Shown here piece by piece: positions 1 through 9,220 of a DNA stretch of 64,000 nucleotides; position 1 is the first letter of the stretch, and every line of letters starts with the position of its first letter. The translations under genes were made by a program, and so were the position numbers. A model generated the notes under the pieces. It saw only the letters and a list, made by a program, of their open reading frames with translations. It ran no database searches and was not told the origin of the DNA. The DNA is from Nocardioides caeni (GTDB lineage Bacteria; Actinomycetota; Actinomycetes; Propionibacteriales; Nocardioidaceae), in contig NZ_STGW01000005.1 in assembly GCF_004912195.1 (NCBI RefSeq), forward strand, positions 192,404 through 256,403, read 5' to 3'.

Positions 1-1268
1 TCGACCTCGCTCTGCCAGTCGAGGAGCTGACGCACCCACGACATGTCGTCCCCGGACAGGCCACCGCCGGCGCGCTCCTTGCTGCCCGCGTCGCTCCCGG
101 CGCGCCCGTCCTCCTTGTACTTCCAGTGGGCGGCCACGCCGTACTCGGCCCGGCGGTGCATGCCGAAGGTCCGGATCTGCATCTCGACCGGCTTGCCCTG
201 GGGGCCGATCACCGTGGTGTGCAGCGACTGGTACATGTTGAACTTCGGCATCGCGACGTAGTCCTTGAACCGGCCGAGGACCGGGTTCCAGCGGGAGTGC
301 AGCACGCCGAGCACGCCGTAGCAGTCGCGGTCCTCCTCGACGAGGATCCGGATGCCGACCAGGTCGTAGATGTCGGAGAACTCGCGGCCGCCGACGATCA
401 TCTTCTGGTAGATCGAGTAGTAGTGCTTGGGTCGCCCGGTGACGGTGGCCTTGATCTTCGCCTCGCGGAGGTCCTTCTCGACCTGGGAGATCACGCCGGC
501 GAGGAACGAGTCGCGTGACGGCGCACGCTCGGCGACGAGGCGGACGATCTCGTCGTAGATCTTCGGGTGGAGGGTCGAGAACGCAAGGTCCTCCAGCTCC
601 CACTTGATCGTGTTCATGCCGAGGCGGTGGGCCAGCGGCGCGTAGATGTCGAGGGTCTCCTTGGCCGTGCGCTCCTGGCTCTTGGGTGGCACGAAGCGCA
701 GCGTGCGCATGTTGTGGAGACGGTCGGCGAGCTTGATGACCAGCACCCGGATGTCGCGCGACATCGCCACGATCATCTTGCGGATGGTCTCGGCCTTGGC
801 GTTGTCGCCGTAGACCACCTTGTCGAGCTTGGTGACGCCGTCGACGAGCTGCGCGACCTCGTCCCCGAAGTCGCGGCGGCACTCCTCGAGCGTGTAGGGC
901 GTGTCCTCGACCGTGTCGTGCAGCAGCGCCGCCACCAACGTCGGCTCGGTCATGCCGATGCCGGCGAGGATGGTCGTCACCGCCAGCGGATGGGTGATGT
1001 AGGGGTCGCCACTCTTGCGCATCTGATCGCCGTGGAGCCGCTCCGCGGTGACGTAGGCGCGCTCGAGGAGCGCGACGTCGGCCTTGGGATGGTTGGCGCG
1101 CACCGCACGGAAGAGCGGATCGAGGACCGGGTTGGCGACCTGCGTCCGCGTGCCCATCCGGGCCAGACGGGCCCGCATGCTGCGGCCGCCAGCCGGCTCG
1201 GTCGCCGAGGGCCCCGGGGCGCTCGCGTCCGGCGCCATCGGGCGGGACTCGGTGCGCTCCTCGGTCAT
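1..1268 (-). CDS. relA: Bifunctional (p)ppGpp synthetase/hydrolase RelA/SpoT, N-terminal part (cut by window edge)
   Basis: Makes and degrades the stringent-response alarmone (p)ppGpp. The ATG at 1268 opens about 422 codons that run off the left edge, so the C-terminal TGS/ACT regulatory part is missing. The N-terminal HD hydrolase domain is visible, with LLHDTVEDT as the HD signature. The synthetase domain follows, with [13 protein letters not shown] and a [11 protein letters not shown] segment. The RFKD form, rather than EFDD, is the charge signature of bifunctional Rel enzymes as opposed to monofunctional RelA. The gene lies downstream of apt in the same direction, the order seen in other actinobacteria. 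There is no sign of disruption inside the visible part. Confidence 0.95.
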   Translation of the reverse strand, partial: MTEERTESRPMAPDASAPGPSATEPAGGRSMRARLARMGTRTQVANPVLDPLFRAVRANHPKADVALLERAYVTAERLHGDQMRKSGDPYITHPLAVTTILAGIGMTEPTLVAALLHDTVEDTPYTLEECRRDFGDEVAQLVDGVTKLDKVVYGDNAKAETIRKMIVAMSRDIRVLVIKLADRLHNMRTLRFVPPKSQERTAKETLDIYAPLAHRLGMNTIKWELEDLAFSTLHPKIYDEIVRLVAERAPSRDSFLAGVISQVEKDLREAKIKATVTGRPKHYYSIYQKMIVGGREFSDIYDLVGIRILVEEDRDCYGVLGVLHSRWNPVLGRFKDYVAMPKFNMYQSLHTTVIGPQGKPVEMQIRTFGMHRRAEYGVAAHWKYKEDGRAGSDAGSKERAGGGLSGDDMSWVRQLLDWQSEV

Positions 1269-1298
1269 TGGCCCAGTCTAGTGGCGCGGTCGCGGGCG

Positions 1299-1856
1299 CT
1301 ACACCGTCAGGAGGGCAGTCAGCGGTACGTCGCCCAGCGCCGCACGACCATCGAGGAAGCCGAGCTCCATCAGCACCGCGAAGCCCGTGGTGGTCGCGCC
1401 GCACCTGGCGACCAGGTCCGCGGTGGCACGGGCGGTACCGCCGGTGGCGAGAACGTCGTCGACCAGCAGGACCCGGTCGCCGGGCGCCAGGGCGTCCTGG
1501 TGCAGCTCGAGCACCGCTTCGCCGTACTCCAGCTCGTAGGCGACGTCGTAGGTGGCGTGCGGGAGCTTGCCGGCCTTGCGGACAGGGACGAAGCCGACAC
1601 CCAAGGCCAGGGCGACCGGAGCCGCGAGGATGAATCCGCGTGCCTCCATGCCGATCACCTTGTCGACGACGACCTGACCGTCGCGGTCCCGCCCCGGGGA
1701 GGCGAGACCTGCGACCACGTCGGCGAAGCCCGTCGGGTCCGCGAGCAGCGGGGTGATGTCCTTGAACACCACACCGGGCTCGGGGAAGTCCGGGATGTCA
1801 CGGACCAGCCGCGACAGGGCGTCCGCCGCCCGATCGATCTGCGCCGGGTCGCCCAT
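1299..1856 (-). CDS. apt: Adenine phosphoribosyltransferase
   Basis: Converts adenine and PRPP to AMP in purine salvage in the cytoplasm. The protein is 185 aa from the ATG at 1856 (MGDPAQIDRA). The open frame extends further upstream but overlaps secF, so the internal start is preferred. FPEPGVVFKDITPLL near the N-terminus and the PRPP-binding loop LLVDDVLATGGTA near residue 125 are diagnostic. It sits between secF (7 nt away) and relA (30 nt away), all on the minus strand and probably co-transcribed. Mycobacteria have the same secF-apt-rel order. Confidence 0.95.
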   Translation of the reverse strand: MGDPAQIDRAADALSRLVRDIPDFPEPGVVFKDITPLLADPTGFADVVAGLASPGRDRDGQVVVDKVIGMEARGFILAAPVALALGVGFVPVRKAGKLPHATYDVAYELEYGEAVLELHQDALAPGDRVLLVDDVLATGGTARATADLVARCGATTTGFAVLMELGFLDGRAALGDVPLTALLTV

Positions 1857-1863
1857 CCCTCGG

Positions 1864-3135
1864 CTACTTCTTGCCGCGCTTGGAGCGGGCCTGGCGCACG
1901 GGCTGGCTGCGACCGCTGCTGCCGCCGTCGGTGACCGGCCGGCTGGCCTGCGGCACCGTGCGGCCCTTGCCGAAGGGGTCCTTCGACGTGACCGTGCCCG
2001 AGCCGGGTCCGCTTGCGGGTCGCTCGTCCTGGTCGTCCAGGTCGCGCAGCTCATCGGGGTCCTCGAGGTCGGCGCCGCCCGCCCCCGGGCGGCCGACGGC
2101 GGTGCCCTCGTCCTTGAACACCGGGACCGCGGCGTAGCGGTCGGCGAGCGCCCGCTGCTTCGCCCGGGCACGCCGGGCCTGCAGCTGCACCTCGGTCTCG
2201 CGCATCTTCATGTGCACGAGGATGCGCGGCGCGAGCACGACGGAGGAGTAGACACCGACCGCCATGCCGACGAACTGGACCAGGGCCAGGTCCTTGAGCG
2301 AGCTCGCCCCGAGCTGGACGCCGGTGAAGTACAGGATGGTCCCCAGCGGGATCAGCGCCACGATGCCCGTGTTGATCGAACGGACCAGGGTCTGGTTGAC
2401 GGCCAGGTTGGCCGCATCGGCGTAGGACTGCGTGTTCTTGCGGAGGACGGTGGTGTTCTCCTTGACCTTGTCGAACACGACGACGGTGTCATAGAGCGAG
2501 AAGCCGAGGATGGCCAGCAGACCCGTGACCGCGGCCGGTGTCACCTGGAAGCCGGAGAGGGCGTAGACGCCGACGACGAGCGCGATGTCGTGGAACAGTG
2601 CCAGCAGGGCCGCCACGGACATGCGCCACTCGCGGAAGTAGGCCCAGATGAAGAACACGACGGCGACGAGGAAGATCACGATGCCGGTCAGTGCCTGCTT
2701 GGCCACCTCCGCGCCCCAGCTCGGACCGATGTCCTGCTCGGAGATGTCGCTGTCGCTGATGTCCGGGAAGACCTCGAGGATCACGTCGCGGACGGCGGAC
2801 GATCCCTCGGAGTCCAGGTCGTCGGTCGTCAGGGTCAGCGCCCGGTCGCCCTCGGTGGTGACCAGCGGCGTGCCGACCTCGGCGTCGGACTCGCCGACGG
2901 CGTCGCGCAGCTCGTCCGCCGCGTCCTGGTCAGCATTCCCGGAGCCCACGGACACGGTGAACGTCGTGCCCCCGGTGAACTCGACGCCCATGTTGAGCGG
3001 CTTGACGTAGAGCACGAGAGCGGCGAGTGCGATGACCACGAGCGAGATCGCATACCAACGCCACGGGTTGCCCACGAAGTCGACCGACCTACGCCCCTGG
3101 TAGAGGTCGTTGCCGAGACGAGACATCTTGCCCAT
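1864..3135 (-). CDS. secF: Protein translocase subunit SecF
   Basis: Membrane partner of SecD, which uses the proton gradient to help pull proteins out of the Sec channel. The protein is 423 aa from the ATG at 3135. This start overlaps the secD stop codon by one base (TGATG), which indicates translational coupling. Features are an N-terminal membrane segment (about residues 25-42), the SecD/F motif GVEFTGGTTFTV, a periplasmic domain, and a C-terminal block of five hydrophobic segments including FSLYDTVVVFDKVKEN. The last 90 or so residues are a charged, Lys/Arg-rich cytoplasmic tail, typical of actinobacterial SecF. Confidence 0.95.
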   Translation of the reverse strand: MGKMSRLGNDLYQGRRSVDFVGNPWRWYAISLVVIALAALVLYVKPLNMGVEFTGGTTFTVSVGSGNADQDAADELRDAVGESDAEVGTPLVTTEGDRALTLTTDDLDSEGSSAVRDVILEVFPDISDSDISEQDIGPSWGAEVAKQALTGIVIFLVAVVFFIWAYFREWRMSVAALLALFHDIALVVGVYALSGFQVTPAAVTGLLAILGFSLYDTVVVFDKVKENTTVLRKNTQSYADAANLAVNQTLVRSINTGIVALIPLGTILYFTGVQLGASSLKDLALVQFVGMAVGVYSSVVLAPRILVHMKMRETEVQLQARRARAKQRALADRYAAVPVFKDEGTAVGRPGAGGADLEDPDELRDLDDQDERPASGPGSGTVTSKDPFGKGRTVPQASRPVTDGGSSGRSQPVRQARSKRGKK

Positions 3136-4970
3136 CAGGCGTCCCCTCCTGCCGAGACGGTCGATCGCGACGGCGCCGCATCGATGCCGAGGGTCTCCTT
3201 GCTGAGACCCGAGAACCGGTGACCCGAGTTGAACGCCTTGAACTGTGCCAACCACGAGACGGCCGGCTTGGTGAACCAGAACAGGACGGCGAGGTCGATG
3301 AGGGTCGTCAGGCCCAGCACGAAGCCGAAGCCCTTCACCGCGCCCGTGGCGAACACGTAGAGGATGAAGGCCGACAGGAGCTGCACCGTGTTGGCGGCCA
3401 CCCGGGTGACTCGCGCCCGGGCCCAGCCGGTCTCGACCGCCACCCGCATCGACTTGCCCTCACGCATCTCGTCGCGGATGCGCTCGAAGAAGATGATGAA
3501 CGAGTCGGCGGTGACACCCACGGCGATGATCAGGCCCGCGATGCCGGGCAGGGTCAGCGTGAAGCCGGCCGCCTTGCTCAGCAGCAGCACCATGCCGTAG
3601 GTGATCACGGCCGCGACCAGCAACGACGCCACGACGACGAGGCCCAGGCCGCGGTAGTAGAGCAGGCAGTAGAGCATGACGAGCCCGAGGCCGAAGCCGA
3701 GAGCGGTCAGGCCGACGGTCAGCTGGTTGCCGGCGAGCGAGGGGCCGATCTCCTCCACGGAGGTCTGGTCGTCGTTGAAGGTGATCGGCAGCGCGCCGAA
3801 CTTCAGGCTGTTGGCCAGGTCGAGCGCTTCCTGCTCGGTGAAGTCACCCTCGATCTGCGAGCGGCCGTCACTGATGATGCTCGTCATGCGCGGGGCCGAG
3901 AGCACCTGGCCGTCGAGCACGATCGCGAAGAGCTGCGGCTCGCTGCTCTCCGAGGACTGCACCAGCTGGCTGGAGATGGTGCGGAAGTCGTCGGCCGCAC
4001 CGGGCGAGCCCTCGGGCCGCGCCTCGTCCTTGTCGTTGCCCATTTCGATGGCGACGACCCAGCCGATGCCACCCTGCGGGGTCTGGGCACTGGCGTCGTC
4101 GAGCTCGGTGCCCTCGATGACGGAGCCGCTCAGCAGGTACTTGGTGGAGACGCCGGTCTCCTTGTCGGGCTGCGAGCAGGCGACGGTCGGCTGGTCGGGG
4201 TCGTCCGCGAGGTTCGCCGGCTGGCCGGGCGAGCTCGGGTCGTCGGGGTTGATCGAGTAGAGGACGCCTGCGTCGCAGTAGTAGCTGCTGAAGGAGGCGA
4301 TCGCCTCCTGGTCGGGGCTCGAGATCCACGCGATCGCCTCGTCCGCTGTCCACTCGGCGTTGTCGTCCGCGGCCGGCCCCTCGGCCGGCGTCCCGCCGTC
4401 CGTTGCTCCGTCGGTCGGCGTGGCGCCGTCGGTCGGCGTGGTCGCCGCGGCGGTGTCCGTCGCGGTGTCGGTGGCCGTGTCCGTCGCGGGAGCGGTCGGC
4501 TCGGCGTCGTCCGCAAGGGTCAACGGCGCGCGACCCAGGCCGAGCCCCCCGCCGCCGGACGCCGCGAGCGCGCACGGGTCGCTCGAGCGACCGTCAGCGC
4601 AGGCCACCAAGCGGAACCGCAGCTGGGCCTGTCGCTTGACGGTCTCCTCGAGCTGCTCGCGGTCGGTCTCCTTGCCGGGGACCTCGACGACGATGTTCTT
4701 GTCGCCCTGCGTCGTCACCGCGGCCTCGGCGACGCCGGAGCCGTTGACGCGCTGGTCGATGATGCGGCGGGCCTCGTCGAGGTTCTCCTGGCTCGGCGCC
4801 TCCTCCGCGGTCAGCGTGATCCGCGTGCCGCCCTGCAGGTCCAGTCCGAGGGTCGGCTTCCACGGGGTCGCCGAGGAGTTCTGGGCCAGGGCGACCAAGC
4901 CGTAGATGATGGCGACACCGAGGAAGAAAATGACCAGGGCGCGGCCCGGCCGGGGACGGCGTGACGCCAT
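3135..4970 (-). CDS. secD: Protein translocase subunit SecD
   Basis: Membrane component of the SecDF-YajC accessory complex. The protein is 611 aa. An N-terminal membrane anchor (LVIFFLGVAIIYGLVALA) is followed by the family motif LGLDLQGGTRITL and a large periplasmic region. The C-terminal six-helix block includes GVTADSFIIFFERIRDE. A low-complexity Thr/Asp/Ala/Pro-rich stretch around residues 150-205, built of TDTA and PTDGA-like units, interrupts the periplasmic P1 region. Such inserts are common in high-GC actinobacteria and probably form a flexible linker. It lies 3 nt downstream of yajC and is coupled to secF. Confidence 0.95.
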   Translation of the reverse strand: MASRRPRPGRALVIFFLGVAIIYGLVALAQNSSATPWKPTLGLDLQGGTRITLTAEEAPSQENLDEARRIIDQRVNGSGVAEAAVTTQGDKNIVVEVPGKETDREQLEETVKRQAQLRFRLVACADGRSSDPCALAASGGGGLGLGRAPLTLADDAEPTAPATDTATDTATDTAAATTPTDGATPTDGATDGGTPAEGPAADDNAEWTADEAIAWISSPDQEAIASFSSYYCDAGVLYSINPDDPSSPGQPANLADDPDQPTVACSQPDKETGVSTKYLLSGSVIEGTELDDASAQTPQGGIGWVVAIEMGNDKDEARPEGSPGAADDFRTISSQLVQSSESSEPQLFAIVLDGQVLSAPRMTSIISDGRSQIEGDFTEQEALDLANSLKFGALPITFNDDQTSVEEIGPSLAGNQLTVGLTALGFGLGLVMLYCLLYYRGLGLVVVASLLVAAVITYGMVLLLSKAAGFTLTLPGIAGLIIAVGVTADSFIIFFERIRDEMREGKSMRVAVETGWARARVTRVAANTVQLLSAFILYVFATGAVKGFGFVLGLTTLIDLAVLFWFTKPAVSWLAQFKAFNSGHRFSGLSKETLGIDAAPSRSTVSAGGDA

Positions 4971-4973
4971 GGC

Positions 4974-5345
4974 TCAGCGCTCCTCGGTGGTGTTGTCGGT
5001 GCTGGCGCCAGCGTCCTTGGCGAGGCTGATGCCCTCGTCGGACGAGCCGGCGGCGTCCTCCTCGACCTCGCCGACCTCGTCGACGACGTCACGTCGGACG
5101 GAGGCGACCGCGCCACGCATGACCTGGATGACGACGCCGGGGGCGATCTCGAGCTCGAGGTGCTCGCCGTCGGTGCCGACGATGCTCCCGAGGATCCCGG
5201 ACGTCAACATGACGTCGTCGCCGACGGACAGCGCCGCCTGGAGGTCGGCGGCCGCCTTCCGCTGGCGTGACGCCGGGCGGATGATCAGCAACCAGAAGAT
5301 CACTGCGATCGCCACGATCGGCAGCAGTGATGCAGCGTTCTCCAC
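4974..5345 (-). CDS. yajC: Preprotein translocase accessory subunit YajC
   Basis: Small single-span membrane protein of the SecDF complex. The GTG at 5345 is chosen as start because the purine-rich GGAGAGG lies about 7 nt upstream, giving 123 aa. A GTG six bases earlier (5351) is in frame but too close to that site. One hydrophobic helix (ASLLPIVAIAVIFWLLIIRP) is followed by the conserved QRKAAADLQAALSVGDDVML region and a SIVGTDGEHLELEIAPGV beta segment. The acidic, Ser/Thr-rich tail is unconserved. It is the first gene of the yajC-secD-secF group. Confidence 0.9.
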   Translation of the reverse strand: MENAASLLPIVAIAVIFWLLIIRPASRQRKAAADLQAALSVGDDVMLTSGILGSIVGTDGEHLELEIAPGVVIQVMRGAVASVRRDVVDEVGEVEEDAAGSSDEGISLAKDAGASTDNTTEER

Positions 5346-5467
5346 GGACACACCTCTCCAGCGGGGCAGACGGAATGGTCCGCCCGTACGACGGCACGGC
5401 GGACCGACGGGCAAGTGTAGCCACGACGCCCAGCCGATCGCGGATCGGCATCGGTCCGTGGCCGCGC

Positions 5468-6553
5468 CTACTCGTCGAACAGGGTCGGCGGGCCGCTGTC
5501 GACGGCCGGAGGCGGCGCGTCGAGCCCGAGGTGGGCCCAGGCCGCTGCCGTGGCGACCCGGCCGCGCGGCGTGCGCGCGAGGAACCCGTTGCGGACGAGG
5601 AAGGGCTCGGCGACCTCCTCCACCGTCTCCCGTTCCTCGCCGACGGCCACGGCCAGCGTCGACACACCCACCGGGCCACCACCGAAGCGGCGGCAGAGCA
5701 CGTCGAGGACGGACCGGTCGAGCCGGTCGAGGCCCAGCGCGTCGACCTCGTAGAGGTCGAGGGCCGCTTCGGCGACCTGGCGGGTGACCACGCCGTCCGC
5801 TCGCACCTGCGCGTAGTCACGCACGCGCCGCAGCAGTCGGTTGGCGATGCGAGGCGTGCCCCGCGAGCGTCCCGCGATCTCGGCCGAGCCCTCCTCGGTC
5901 AGCTCGACGCCGAGGAGTCCCGCCGAGCGGTGCACGATGAGGTCGAGCTCGTGAGGCTCATAGAACTCCAGGTGCGCGGTGAAGCCGAAGCGGTCCCGCA
6001 GCGGCCCCGGCAGCAGCCCCGCGCGTGTCGTCGCACCGACGAGGGTGAAGGGAGGGATCTCGAGCGGGATGGCGGTCGCACCCGGCCCCTTGCCGATGAT
6101 CACGTCGACCCGGAAGTCCTCCATCGCGAGATAAAGCATCTCCTCGGCCGGCCGGGACATCCGGTGGATCTCGTCGACGAAGAGCACCTCGCCCTCGTTG
6201 AGCCCCGACAGGATGGCGGCCAGGTCGCCGGCGTGGGTGATGGCCGGCCCGCTGGTGAGTCTCAGCGGGACACCCATCTCGTGGGCGATGATCATGGCCA
6301 GCGTCGTCTTGCCGAGTCCGGGAGGACCGGACAGCAGGACGTGGTCGGGCGCACGGCCGCGCTGCCGCGCCGCCTCGAGCACGAGCCCCAGCTGGTCCCG
6401 CACCCGCCCCTGCCCGACGACCTCGTCGAGGCTGCGCGGACGCAGGGCCGCCTCGACCGCCCGCTCGTCGCCCTCCGCCTCGGCGGCGGTCAGGGAGCGG
6501 AGATGACTGTCCTCGGCGGCAGCGAGATCGTCCTCGTGGAATCCCATCGTCAC
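5468..6553 (-). CDS. ruvB: Holliday junction branch migration ATPase RuvB
   Basis: Hexameric AAA+ motor that drives branch migration of Holliday junctions together with RuvA. The protein is 361 aa. Walker A is [11 protein letters not shown], Walker B is LFVDEIHRM, and sensor-region motifs such as [18 protein letters not shown] are present. The C-terminal winged-helix domain ends the protein. Its ATG overlaps the ruvA stop by 4 nt, so ruvC, ruvA and ruvB form one tightly coupled operon. The operon is likely DNA-damage controlled through the box upstream of ruvC. Confidence 0.97.
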   Translation of the reverse strand: MTMGFHEDDLAAAEDSHLRSLTAAEAEGDERAVEAALRPRSLDEVVGQGRVRDQLGLVLEAARQRGRAPDHVLLSGPPGLGKTTLAMIIAHEMGVPLRLTSGPAITHAGDLAAILSGLNEGEVLFVDEIHRMSRPAEEMLYLAMEDFRVDVIIGKGPGATAIPLEIPPFTLVGATTRAGLLPGPLRDRFGFTAHLEFYEPHELDLIVHRSAGLLGVELTEEGSAEIAGRSRGTPRIANRLLRRVRDYAQVRADGVVTRQVAEAALDLYEVDALGLDRLDRSVLDVLCRRFGGGPVGVSTLAVAVGEERETVEEVAEPFLVRNGFLARTPRGRVATAAAWAHLGLDAPPPAVDSGPPTLFDE

Positions 6554-7146
6554 GCCTTGGACAGTGAGCGCAGCGCGGCGCGCAGCAGGGCGCGAACGTC
6601 GGGCACCGGACCGGCCTGGTCGGCGACGGCATCGACGGCCTTCTCGGCGTCACGGGTGGCGTAGCCGAGGCCCATCAGGCCCTGGTGGACCTGGTCTCGC
6701 CACGCGGTTGCCGCAGCCGGCACGCCGACGCTGCCGGCTCCGCGGGGGGCGCCGATGCGGTCCTTGAGCTCCAGGATGATCCGCTGGGCGCCCTTCTGGC
6801 CGATGCCGGGGACCTTGGTCAGGGTCTTGACGTCGTCGGAGGCGATCGCCGCCCGGACTCCGTCGGGTGAGAGCACCGCGACGATGGCCTGCGCCACCTT
6901 GGGCCCGACGCCCGACGCGGTCTGGACGAGCTCGAAGACCGCCTTCTCCTCCTCCTCGGCGAAGCCATAGAGGGTCAGCGAGTCCTCACGCACGACCATC
7001 GAGGTCGGCAGGGTCGCCTGCTGGCCGGTCCGCAGCTGGGCCAGGGTGCCGGGGGTGCACAGCAGCTCCAGCCCCACTCCCCCGACCTCGACGACAGCAC
7101 TGGACAGGGTCAGGTCGGCGACGGTGCCGCGGACGAAGGCGATCAT
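6550..7146 (-). CDS. ruvA: Holliday junction DNA-binding protein RuvA
   Basis: Tetrameric protein that binds four-way junctions and loads RuvB. The protein is 198 aa from the ATG at 7146, which has a GGAGGAG site upstream and overlaps the ruvC stop by 4 nt (ATGA). A longer in-frame extension exists but lies inside ruvC. The N-terminal OB-fold begins [12 protein letters not shown]. Two helix-hairpin-helix motifs follow ([13 protein letters not shown] and [14 protein letters not shown]), and the C-terminal RuvB-binding domain contains [13 protein letters not shown]. Confidence 0.96.
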   Translation of the reverse strand: MIAFVRGTVADLTLSSAVVEVGGVGLELLCTPGTLAQLRTGQQATLPTSMVVREDSLTLYGFAEEEEKAVFELVQTASGVGPKVAQAIVAVLSPDGVRAAIASDDVKTLTKVPGIGQKGAQRIILELKDRIGAPRGAGSVGVPAAATAWRDQVHQGLMGLGYATRDAEKAVDAVADQAGPVPDVRALLRAALRSLSKA

Positions 7147-7700
7147 CGGACTCCTCCGGGGAGACGGCTGCGCAGGGGCGAAGCAGCGGGACGGGCACGG
7201 GCGACGGCAGCGTCGAGCCTGGCCTGCGCTCCGCCGCGCCAGATGTGGGTGATGGCCAGGGCGAGGGCGTCGGCGGCGTCGGCGGGCTTCGGCGGCGCGT
7301 CGAGCCGCAGGATCCGCGCCACCATCGCACCCACCTGCGCCTTGTCGGCACGCCCGTTGCCGGACACCGCTGCCTTCACCTCGCTCGGGGTGTGCAGCGC
7401 GACCGGGATGCCGCGACGGGCCGCGCACACCATGGCGATGCCGGCCGCCTGGGCGGTGCCCATGATCGTGCTGACGTCGGAGCGGGCGAAGACCCGCTCG
7501 ATCGCGACCGCGTCGGGCTGGTATTCATCCAGCCGGGCATCGATGCCCTTCTCGATCGTGACCAGCCGCTCGGGGACGGCGAGATCGGAGGAGGTGCGGA
7601 CCACGCTCACGTCGACCAGCGTCAGGGGACGGCCGATCGAGCCCTCCACCACGCCGAGCCCGCAACGGGTCAGCCCCGGGTCGATCCCGAGCACGCGCAC
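7143..7700 (-). CDS. ruvC: Crossover junction endodeoxyribonuclease RuvC
   Basis: Nuclease that resolves Holliday junctions by symmetrical cuts. The protein is 185 aa. The RNase H-like core shows the metal-binding Asp in [14 protein letters not shown], a Glu in VAIERVF, and the C-terminal acidic pair in [12 protein letters not shown]. It heads the ruvCAB operon. A canonical LexA box lies 17 bp upstream of the start codon, so damage induction is expected. Confidence 0.96.
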   Translation of the reverse strand: MRVLGIDPGLTRCGLGVVEGSIGRPLTLVDVSVVRTSSDLAVPERLVTIEKGIDARLDEYQPDAVAIERVFARSDVSTIMGTAQAAGIAMVCAARRGIPVALHTPSEVKAAVSGNGRADKAQVGAMVARILRLDAPPKPADAADALALAITHIWRGGAQARLDAAVARARPAASPLRSRLPGGVR

Positions 7701-7716
7701 GTCGTCACCTTCCGTC

Positions 7717-7730
7717 CGAACATGTGTTCG
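7717..7730 (-). promoter_or_regulatory. LexA (SOS) box of the ruvCAB operon
   Basis: The sequence CGAACATGTGTTCG matches the Gram-positive/actinobacterial LexA operator form CGAAC-N4-GTTCG, with both half-sites complete. It ends 17 bp before the ruvC start, where LexA binding would block transcription. ruvCAB is a known SOS target in actinobacteria. The assignment is from the motif alone. Confidence 0.85.
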
Positions 7731-7793
7731 TACGGAACGTTAGACGACTGTCGCGGAGATGTGGACGCGACACGCGCGAGGCGCCGGAGGCAC

Positions 7794-8561
7794 TCACTCC
7801 TCGATCTGGTCGAGGACCTCGTCCGGGATGTCGGCGTTGGAGAAGACGTTCTGCACGTCGTCCAGGTCGTCGACCGCGTCGACGAGCTTGAACACCTTCC
7901 CTGCGGCGACGGGATCGGCGACAGGGATGTCCATCGAGGCGACGAACTGGACGTCGGCCGACTCGTAGTCGATGCCGGCGTCCTGCAGGGCGCTGCGGAC
8001 CGCGACCACGTCGGTGGCCTCGGACTGCACCTCGAAGGCCTCGCCGAGGTCGTTGACCTCCTCGGCGCCGGCGTCGAGCGTCGCCTCGAGGATGTCGTCC
8101 TCGGAGACGTCCTTGCCCTCCTGCGCCTTGGCGACGATGACGACGCCCTTGCGGGTGAAGAGCCGCGAGACCGAGCCGGGGTCGGCCATGGTGCCGCCGT
8201 TGCGGGTGGCCGCTGTGCGGACCTCCATCGCAGCGCGGTTGCGGTTGTCGGTGAGGCACTCGACGAGCACAGCGACGCCCTGCGGTCCGTAGACCTCGTA
8301 CATGATCGTCTCGTAGTCGACGCCGCCGCCCTCGAGGCCGCCGCCGCGCTTGACCGCGGAGTCGATGTTCTTGTTGGGGACCGACTGCTTCTTCGCCTTC
8401 TGGATGGCGTCGAAGAGCGTGGGGTTCCCGGACGGGTCGGGGCCACCCATCTTCGCGGCGATCTCGATGTTCTTGATCAGCTTCGCGAACAGCTTGCCGC
8501 GCTTGGCGTCGATCGCGGCCTTCTTGTGCTTGGTGGTCGCCCACTTGGAGTGGCCAGACAT
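7794..8561 (-). CDS. yebC: YebC/PmpR family regulator/translation factor
   Basis: Conserved cytoplasmic protein of 255 aa. Family members act as transcriptional regulators, and some act on ribosomes stalled at proline-rich sequences. The start [23 protein letters not shown] is the family hallmark, followed by [16 protein letters not shown] and the motif [21 protein letters not shown]. Its place upstream of ruvC matches mycobacteria. An acidic C-terminus ends in EEVLDQIEE-like residues. Function in this organism is inferred from the family only. Confidence 0.95.
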   Translation of the reverse strand: MSGHSKWATTKHKKAAIDAKRGKLFAKLIKNIEIAAKMGGPDPSGNPTLFDAIQKAKKQSVPNKNIDSAVKRGGGLEGGGVDYETIMYEVYGPQGVAVLVECLTDNRNRAAMEVRTAATRNGGTMADPGSVSRLFTRKGVVIVAKAQEGKDVSEDDILEATLDAGAEEVNDLGEAFEVQSEATDVVAVRSALQDAGIDYESADVQFVASMDIPVADPVAAGKVFKLVDAVDDLDDVQNVFSNADIPDEVLDQIEE

Positions 8562-8617
8562 TTCCCGTCCCTCTATCTACCTCGACGACATGCGGCTGCC
8601 GAAACAGCCCTGCAACT

Positions 8618-9193
8618 CTATCCGGCGACCATCTCGAGGAAGATCCGGTGCACCCGACCGTCGCCATCGACCTCCGGGTGGAACGAGGTGGCCAACAGGT
8701 GCCCCTGTCGTACGGCGACCGGGTGGCCCTGCGCGCTGGCGAGCACGTCGACCCCCGGCCCGGTTCGCTCGACCCACGGTGCGCGGATGAAGACGGCGTG
8801 CACGGGCTCGGCCAGCCCGGCGAACTCGAGATCGTCCTCGAACGAGTCGACCTGGCGACCGAACGCGTTGCGGCGCACGGTGACGTCGAGCCCGCCGATG
8901 GTCTCCTGGTCGGCCGTGCCGCCCTCGATCCGGTCGGCCAGCAGGATCATCCCGGCGCAGGTGCCGAAGGTCGGCATCCCGCCGGAGATCCGCTCCCGCA
9001 GCGGCTCCAGCAGCTCGAAGGTCCGCGCCAGCTTGGCCATCGTCGTCGACTCGCCACCGGGCAGGACCAGGGCGTCGCACCGATCGAGCTCGCCCGGCCG
9101 CCGGACCGGGAAGGCCTCGGCCCCGAGGGCGCTCAGGGCGTGGAGGTGCTCACGAACGTCGCCCTGCAGGGCGAAGACTCCGACGGCTGGCAC
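8618..9193 (-). CDS. pdxT: Pyridoxal 5'-phosphate synthase glutaminase subunit PdxT
   Basis: Class I glutamine amidotransferase that feeds ammonia to PdxS for PLP synthesis. The protein is 191 aa. It shows [13 protein letters not shown] at the N-terminus, the oxyanion motif LPGGESTTM, the catalytic Cys in [11 protein letters not shown], and the His/Glu pair in [14 protein letters not shown]. In most actinobacteria pdxT is next to, or one gene from, pdxS. Here a 4-kb SipW cassette separates them. Both keep the minus orientation. Confidence 0.96.
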   Translation of the reverse strand: MPAVGVFALQGDVREHLHALSALGAEAFPVRRPGELDRCDALVLPGGESTTMAKLARTFELLEPLRERISGGMPTFGTCAGMILLADRIEGGTADQETIGGLDVTVRRNAFGRQVDSFEDDLEFAGLAEPVHAVFIRAPWVERTGPGVDVLASAQGHPVAVRQGHLLATSFHPEVDGDGRVHRIFLEMVAG

Positions 9194-9220
9194 GGGCCGA
9201 GCCTAGGGCCCGGGCCGTGC

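Noticed and set aside
567-1934. A 455-codon plus-strand open frame across relA and apt
   Set aside because: Antisense shadow of two clearly conserved minus-strand genes; the translation is Arg/Val/Asp-rich with no domain.
3219-4964. A 581-codon plus-strand open frame opposite secD
   Set aside because: High-GC antisense shadow; secD is intact on the other strand and the frame has no family resemblance.
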